A stretch of 30,003 nucleotides of DNA from an uncultured Pseudoxanthomonas sp. GTDB lineage: Bacteria; Pseudomonadota; Gammaproteobacteria; Xanthomonadales; Xanthomonadaceae. Below, piece after piece: positions 25,657 to 30,003 of this stretch. The DNA lies in the NCBI GenBank assembly GCA_946886405.1, contig CAMPIO010000041.1:1-30003 (forward strand), in the 5' to 3' direction. How positions within the stretch are numbered: position 1 is the first letter of the stretch; every line of letters starts with the position of its first letter. The notes below the pieces were generated by a model, which saw nothing but the letters and a program-made list of their open reading frames with translations, was not told the DNA's origin and did not search any database. A program made the translations under genes and the position numbers.

Positions 25657-26160
25657 ATGTCGCGCTGGCGCCCGCCGGGGGAGAAAAGCACCGCCCTGAT
25701 CACCCGCGAAGGCCATGACCGCCTGAAGTCGGAACTGGACGACCTGTGGCGCGTGCGGCGACCCGAAGTGGTGAAAGCATTGGCCGCCGCCGCGGCCGAA
25801 GGCGACCGCTCGGAGAACGCGGAGTACACCTATCGCAAGAAGCAGTTGGGCGAGATCGATCGCCGCGTGCGTTACCTGAGCAAGCGCCTGGAGGCATTGC
25901 GCGTGGTCGACACCGCACCCAGCGATCCGGACGCCGTCTTCTTCGGCGCGACGGTCGAACTGGAGAACATCGCCAGTGGCGAAACCTCGCGCTACCGCAT
26001 CGTCGGCCCCGACGAGACCGACGCGGCCCGCGGCTGGATCAGCATCGACTCGCCGATGGCGCGCGCCCTGCTGAAGAAACGCATCGACGACGAGTTTTCC
26101 GTGGAACTGCCCGGCGGCATCACCCACTTCGTGCTGGTGGATGTCAGCTACGCGGATTGA
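25657..26160 (+). CDS. greB: Transcription elongation factor GreB
   Basis: GreB enters the RNA polymerase secondary channel and stimulates cleavage of backtracked RNA. It is 167 residues from the ATG at 25657. The N-terminal coiled coil ([25 protein letters not shown] onward) ends in the acidic tip [12 protein letters not shown] near residues 48-59, as in GreB. The C-terminal FKBP-like domain runs from about residue 90 ([11 protein letters not shown]) to [10 protein letters not shown]. The spacing and [13 protein letters not shown] favour GreB over GreA. It follows the NlpE-like gene by 1 base, with a weak GGGA ribosome site, and is convergent with the DUF3025 gene 3 bases away. Confidence 0.93.
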   Translation: MSRWRPPGEKSTALITREGHDRLKSELDDLWRVRRPEVVKALAAAAAEGDRSENAEYTYRKKQLGEIDRRVRYLSKRLEALRVVDTAPSDPDAVFFGATVELENIASGETSRYRIVGPDETDAARGWISIDSPMARALLKKRIDDEFSVELPGGITHFVLVDVSYAD

Positions 26161-26163
26161 TCG

Positions 26164-26991
26164 TCACAACGGCGGTGGGTATACGCGACCATCCCGCAGC
26201 GGCCGGAAGTAGTCGGTCTGCGCGTAGAAGGCCTCACCCTGCCCTGCGTGCCAGCCGGGGATGCCGGCCAGCGGCAGCGGGCGCAGTTCCGACGGTAAGA
26301 CAAGGATCTCACCGGCAGCCATCGATTCGGCCACGCGTACGACAGCACCGGCCGGATCGCCCTGTACCACCAGGCACTTGCCCACCAGCAGGCGCCCCGG
26401 CACCAGGGACTGCTCCATCAGCGCATGCCCCGTCACCGCCACGACCGCAATGCCGCCGTCGTGCCAGCGCGCGGCGTTCGCATGGAACAGCGCGCGCCAG
26501 TCGTGCCGGTCCCACAGATCCAGCAGCGACGTGTCGGACACCCGCACGATCACGCCGGTTTCATCGAACTGGGTAAGTGCCTGTTGGGCCGGACTGCGCT
26601 CGCTCGTCCCCATCCGTGCGATGTGTCGGCATTGCTGCTGGTTGAGCGCGTGCTTGAGCGCCGGATGACGGATCCAGACCATCGCGTTGAACAGGTCGTG
26701 CCAGTTCTCCGTCCGCGTGGCGATGCGTCCCTGCGCGATACGGGTTTCGTAATGCAGCCCATCGGCGAGCAAAGCCGCATCCTGCTCCACGAAGCGAGGA
26801 CCAGATGCCGACATCCGCGCATTGAACTGTTCGATATCGGGCCAGTGAGCGGCCCTCAGCAAATCCAGGTACGCGCTGTAGCCATCGAACACCGGATGCC
26901 GGAAACACCCGGCATCCACCTGTCCACGCTCGGGCGCGATGAAACGACGCCGGCCACGGCCAGCATGGGTTCCGCCTGCTGGCGCGGTCAC
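26164..26991 (-). CDS. DUF3025 family protein (GTG start)
   Basis: A 275-residue protein that I place in the DUF3025 family from the central segment [24 protein letters not shown] and the later [11 protein letters not shown]. No catalytic function is established for the family, and I see no signal peptide or membrane helix. Conserved-looking features are Trp-His-Asp in NWHDLFNA, several His residues, and the C-terminal [23 protein letters not shown]. The start is a GTG at 26991 overlapping the rimO stop by 4 bases (GTGA), so it is probably translated by coupling to rimO. The frame is open further upstream inside rimO but without family-like sequence. Confidence 0.85.
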   Translation of the reverse strand: MTAPAGGTHAGRGRRRFIAPERGQVDAGCFRHPVFDGYSAYLDLLRAAHWPDIEQFNARMSASGPRFVEQDAALLADGLHYETRIAQGRIATRTENWHDLFNAMVWIRHPALKHALNQQQCRHIARMGTSERSPAQQALTQFDETGVIVRVSDTSLLDLWDRHDWRALFHANAARWHDGGIAVVAVTGHALMEQSLVPGRLLVGKCLVVQGDPAGAVVRVAESMAAGEILVLPSELRPLPLAGIPGWHAGQGEAFYAQTDYFRPLRDGRVYPPPL

Positions 26992-28349
26992 AGCACCTTG
27001 AGATCGAGCGGCGCCCCCGCCGTTCCGCCGATGGCATCGCCGATCAGGTCGTGCTCGTCGCTCTCGGTGATCTCGACATCGACGAACTGGCCGACGCGCA
27101 GGCCCAGTTCGCCGCCGTTCTGGATATGCACCAGGCCATCGATCTCCGGGGCGTCGGCCTTCGAGCGCGCCACGGCGATGTCGTCTTCGATCAGGTCGAC
27201 CAGGCACTGCTGCACCGTGCCGATCTTCGCTTCCAGCCGCGCGGCGGAAATCTCCGCCTGCTTCTCCATGAAACGCGCCAGGCGCTCCTGCTTCACTTCT
27301 TCCGGCACAGGGTCAGGCAGCAGGTTGGCCGCGGCGCCTTCGACCGGCGAATACGCGAACGCGCCGACGCGATCCAGCTGCGCTTCGTCAAGGAATTGCA
27401 GCAGCTCCTCGAATTCCTGATCCGTCTCGCCAGGGAAGCCGACGATGAAGGTCGAACGCAGCGTGATGTCGGGACAGATCGCGCGCCAGCGCTTCACGCG
27501 CTCCAGCGTCTTGTCGACGGCGCCCGGCCGCTTCATCAGCTTGAGGATGCGCGGACTGGCGTGCTGGAACGGGATGTCCAGATACGGCAGCACCTTGTTC
27601 TCCGCCATCAGCGGGACGATGTCGTCGACATGCGGATACGGATATACGTAATGCAGTCGCACCCAGGCATCGAGTTCGCCCAGCCCTTCGCACAGCGCCT
27701 TCATCCGCGTCTGGTAAGCCTTGCCGCGCCATTCGCGCTCGGCATACTTCACGTCCACGCCGTAAGCCGACGTGTCCTGCGAGACCACCAGCAGTTCCTT
27801 GACGCCACCGCGCACCAGGCGTTCGGCTTCACGCAGCACGTCGTCGACCGGCCGCGACACCAGGTCGCCGCGCATCGATGGGATGATGCAGAAGCTGCAA
27901 CGATGATTGCAGCCCTCGGAGATCTTCAGATAAGCGTAGTGGCGCGGGGTCAGCTTGATGCCGTAATCCGGCACCAGGTCGATGAAGGGGTCGTGCTTCG
28001 GCGGCAGCGCTTCGTGCAGCGCTTCCATCACGCTCTGGTAGTCCTGCGGACCGCTGATCGCCAGTACGTCCGGATACTGCTCGCGGATTTGCTCCGGGCG
28101 CTTGCCGAGACAGCCGGTGACGATGACCTTGCCGTTCTGGTTCATCGCCTCACCGATGGCGTCCAGCGATTCGGCCACCGCGGAATCGATGAAGCCACAG
28201 GTGTTCACCACCACCACGTCCGCCGCGTCGTAGGTCGGCACGATGTCGTATCCCTCCACGCGGAGCTGGGTGAGGATGCGCTCGGAATCGACCAGGGCTT
28301 TCGGGCAGCCGAGGCTTACGAAGCCGACTTTGGGGTTCTGCAGGGACAT
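26988..28349 (-). CDS. rimO: Ribosomal protein S12 methylthiotransferase RimO
   Basis: RimO is a radical SAM enzyme that adds a methylthio group to an aspartate of ribosomal protein S12. It is 453 residues. The N-terminal UPF0004 domain binds an auxiliary cluster through Cys15, Cys51 and Cys80 (SLGCPKA, NTCGFID, TGCLGKR). The radical SAM motif CNHRCSFC uses Cys147, Cys151 and Cys154. A TRAM domain closes the protein ([17 protein letters not shown]). [15 protein letters not shown] and the C-terminus separate it from MiaB. The ATG at 28349 has no Shine-Dalgarno, and a perfect TATAAT lies about 35 bases upstream. Confidence 0.97.
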   Translation of the reverse strand: MSLQNPKVGFVSLGCPKALVDSERILTQLRVEGYDIVPTYDAADVVVVNTCGFIDSAVAESLDAIGEAMNQNGKVIVTGCLGKRPEQIREQYPDVLAISGPQDYQSVMEALHEALPPKHDPFIDLVPDYGIKLTPRHYAYLKISEGCNHRCSFCIIPSMRGDLVSRPVDDVLREAERLVRGGVKELLVVSQDTSAYGVDVKYAEREWRGKAYQTRMKALCEGLGELDAWVRLHYVYPYPHVDDIVPLMAENKVLPYLDIPFQHASPRILKLMKRPGAVDKTLERVKRWRAICPDITLRSTFIVGFPGETDQEFEELLQFLDEAQLDRVGAFAYSPVEGAAANLLPDPVPEEVKQERLARFMEKQAEISAARLEAKIGTVQQCLVDLIEDDIAVARSKADAPEIDGLVHIQNGGELGLRVGQFVDVEITESDEHDLIGDAIGGTAGAPLDLKVL

Positions 28350-28384
28350 GGAGACGGTACGGCGGCGGCGTGTACGGGGCGCGG

Positions 28385-28390
28385 ATTATA
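28385..28390 (-). promoter_or_regulatory. -10 element of rimO
   Basis: A perfect TATAAT on the minus strand, 35 bases before the rimO ATG. The -35 region at the usual spacing is G-rich and unlike the consensus, and there is no extended -10 TG. The leader would be about 28 bases. Confidence 0.5.
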
Positions 28391-28480
28391 GCGTTCCCGT
28401 GCGTGCTCCCCCTGCCAGGCCATTCAGCCGCGGGGCCGCCTGCGCATACACTGGGCACCGTCTTTGCCGGAATCCTGCCG

Positions 28481-29140
28481 ATGGGCCACTGGACTCAGAT
28501 CGACACAGCGCGGGGCAGAATCGGGGCCTGGCGCGCGGATCCTGCCGACGCGCCGCGCGGCGCACTGGTGATCGTGCAGGAAATCTTCGGCGTGAACGCC
28601 CATATCCGAAGCATCGCCGAGAGCTTCGCCATCGACGGCTACGTCGCCCTCGCACCGGCCTACTTCGATGTTCTGGAGCCCCGTGTCGAACTCGGTTACG
28701 ACGACGCCGGCTTCGCCCTTGGCCGCAACCTGATCACGCGGTTGGGACTGGATGCCGCCCTGGACATCACCGCCCGTGCGGCGGACACGATCGCCGGTCA
28801 CGGCAAGGTCGGCGCCGTCGGCTATTGCTGGGGCGGTACCGTGGCGTTGCTCGCGGCGCTGCGGCTCGGATTGCCTGCGGTGAGCTACTACGGCGCGCGC
28901 AATGCGCCGTTCCTGACCGAGACGCCGCTGGCGCCGGTGATGTTCCACTTCGGCGAACACGATGCCTCGATCCCGCCGAAGCTGGTGCAGCAGCATCGCG
29001 ACCTGCTGCCGCAGATGGAGGTGTTCACCTACCCTGCCGGCCATGGTTTCAACTGCGACCTGCGCGCCGACTACGACCCTTCAAGTGCGCGACTGGCGCG
29101 CGAACGCACGCTCGATTTCTTCGCCCGGAACCTCGCATGA
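28481..29140 (+). CDS. Dienelactone hydrolase family protein
   Basis: A 219-residue alpha/beta hydrolase of the dienelactone hydrolase family. The catalytic triad is Cys116 (VGYCWGG), Asp161 (GEHDASI) and His188 (PAGHGFNCD); Glu34 in VQEIFGVNAHI matches the regulatory glutamate of the family. Members usually hydrolyse dienelactones or small esters, but no aromatic degradation genes are nearby, so the substrate is open. The ATG at 28481 gives the family N-terminus; the open frame extends further upstream through the rimO promoter region without support. Its stop overlaps the HIT gene start (ATGA). Confidence 0.94.
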   Translation: MGHWTQIDTARGRIGAWRADPADAPRGALVIVQEIFGVNAHIRSIAESFAIDGYVALAPAYFDVLEPRVELGYDDAGFALGRNLITRLGLDAALDITARAADTIAGHGKVGAVGYCWGGTVALLAALRLGLPAVSYYGARNAPFLTETPLAPVMFHFGEHDASIPPKLVQQHRDLLPQMEVFTYPAGHGFNCDLRADYDPSSARLARERTLDFFARNLA

Positions 29141-29544
29141 CCGATTTCATCCTGGACCCACGACTGGCCGCCGACAGCGCCTTCATCGCCGACGGCCCGC
29201 TGTCGCAGGTGCGACTGATGGACGACACGCGTTATCCCTGGCTAGTACTGGTGCCTCGCGTGAACGACGTCAGTGAGTGGCTGGAGCTTGATGGCGGACA
29301 GCAGCGCCTGCTACTGGCCGAGATCAATCAGGCCGGCCAGCTGATCCGTGCGCACCCGGGTGTGGAGAAGCTCAACATCGGCGCACTCGGCAACATCGTG
29401 CGCCAGTTGCATGTCCATCTGGTCGGCCGGCAGGAGGGCGACCCGGCGTGGCCCGGCCCGGTATGGGGCAGCGGCACACCCGTGCGTCACGACCCGACAG
29501 CACTGACGCAGCAGGTAGAAGCGTGGCGCAGGCGGCTGGATTGA
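29137..29544 (+). CDS. HIT-domain protein (histidine triad, divergent motif)
   Basis: A 135-residue histidine-triad family protein; relatives are nucleotide hydrolases or transferases such as diadenosine polyphosphate hydrolases. The strands DTRYPWLVLVPRV and the helix QQRLLLAEINQAGQLI match the fold. The signature is QLHVHLVGR: His92 and His94 are present, but the third His of H-x-H-x-H is Val96. Asn80 and Asn86 (KLNIGALGNIV) are the usual nucleotide contacts. DPAWPGPVWG follows, as in a proteobacterial subfamily that I recall sharing the altered triad. It overlaps the dienelactone hydrolase gene and is convergent with dcd, 13 bases away. Confidence 0.9.
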   Translation: MTDFILDPRLAADSAFIADGPLSQVRLMDDTRYPWLVLVPRVNDVSEWLELDGGQQRLLLAEINQAGQLIRAHPGVEKLNIGALGNIVRQLHVHLVGRQEGDPAWPGPVWGSGTPVRHDPTALTQQVEAWRRRLD

Positions 29545-29557
29545 GCCAGCGCCCGGA

Positions 29558-30003
29558 TCAGGTACGCGGCAGCGTGACGCCCGTCTGGCCCTGATACTTG
29601 CCGCCACGGTCCTTGTAGCTGGTCTCGCAGACGTCGTCGGCATCGGACTGGAAGAACAGCATCTGTGCCACGCCCTCATTCGCGTAGATGCGCGCGGGCA
29701 GTGGCGTCGTGTTGCTGAACTCCAGCGTCACGTGGCCTTCCCACTCCGGTTCCAGCGGGGTCACGTTGACGATGATGCCGCAGCGCGCGTAAGTGCTCTT
29801 GCCCAGGCACACCACCAGCGTGTCGCGCGGAATGCGGAAGAACTCCACCGTGCGCGCCAGCGCGAAGCTGTTCGGCGGGATGATGCATTCATCCGCTTCG
29901 ATGTCCACGAAGCTTTTCGGATCGAAGTGCTTGGGGTCGACGATGGTGGAGTTGATGTTGGTGAACACCTTGAACTCGCGCGAGCAGCGCACGTCGTAGC
30001 CGT
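29558..30003 (-). CDS. dcd: dCTP deaminase, 3' part (5' end beyond window)
   Basis: Dcd deaminates dCTP to dUTP for thymidylate synthesis. The window holds the C-terminal 147 or so residues of an expected 190; about 45 N-terminal residues lie past position 30003. Visible family features are [61 protein letters not shown] (the catalytic core with Arg, Glu and Asn contacts) and the C-terminal nucleotide-closing tail [19 protein letters not shown]. The GTG at 29992 is internal, not the true start. It is minus strand and convergent with the HIT gene. Confidence 0.95.
   Translation of the reverse strand, partial: GYDVRCSREFKVFTNINSTIVDPKHFDPKSFVDIEADECIIPPNSFALARTVEFFRIPRDTLVVCLGKSTYARCGIIVNVTPLEPEWEGHVTLEFSNTTPLPARIYANEGVAQMLFFQSDADDVCETSYKDRGGKYQGQTGVTLPRT

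Overview
The window is ordinary chromosomal DNA from a GC-rich gammaproteobacterium, most likely of the Xanthomonadaceae (Pseudoxanthomonas, Stenotrophomonas, Lysobacter or Xanthomonas type). The evidence is protein similarity as I recall it, the gene order (aroC - hydroxyacid dehydrogenase - asd - fimV - truA - trpF, then trpI / trpBA - accD), and short GTAG-type REP palindromes between genes. Coding density is above 90 percent. I see no insertion sequence, prophage, integrase, CRISPR array, toxin-antitoxin pair or defence island.

Layout from left to right. Positions 1-3270 (minus strand) hold the head of the complex I operon, nuoA-B-C-D and the start of nuoE. At 3446-3475 is a probable nuo promoter, followed by an intrinsic terminator at 3511-3537, tRNA-Leu(GAG), secG and tpiA. 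A plus-strand short-chain dehydrogenase (5079-5891) and a minus-strand 2-oxoglutarate/Fe(II) oxygenase separate this block from the minus-strand group trpB-trpA-accD-glmM. The tryptophan activator gene trpI is divergent from trpB. It is followed by minus-strand trpF, truA, fimV, asd, a D-2-hydroxyacid dehydrogenase, aroC and prmB. Next come a plus-strand SCO1-like protein and psd, a minus-strand LysM lytic transglycosylase, and a plus-strand group of a YjgR-type ATPase, a small secreted NlpE-like protein and greB. The window ends with minus-strand DUF3025 and rimO, plus-strand dienelactone hydrolase and HIT protein, and minus-strand dcd, which is cut by the window end.

Functionally this is a housekeeping mixture: respiratory complex I, protein export, glycolysis, tryptophan and chorismate synthesis, the aspartate family, fatty acid and cell wall precursors, tRNA and ribosome modification, phospholipid synthesis and nucleotide metabolism. 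Many neighbours overlap by 4 to 10 bases (ATGA, GTGA or TTGA junctions), which points to translational coupling. Several starts are not ATG: GTG for nuoA, truA, probably fimV and the DUF3025 gene; TTG for aroC and the NlpE-like gene.

I did not find a convincing undescribed system. The most distinctive signal is nine GTAG REP palindromes in two sequence families. In two unrelated genes (truA and the lytic transglycosylase) the TAG stop codon is the TAG of an abutting REP, and psd ends directly against a third. Other items worth checking are paired hairpins before secG, a 10-bp inverted repeat across the end of the hydroxyacid dehydrogenase gene, the trpI-trpB operator region, and an NlpE-like protein that lacks the usual CxxC.
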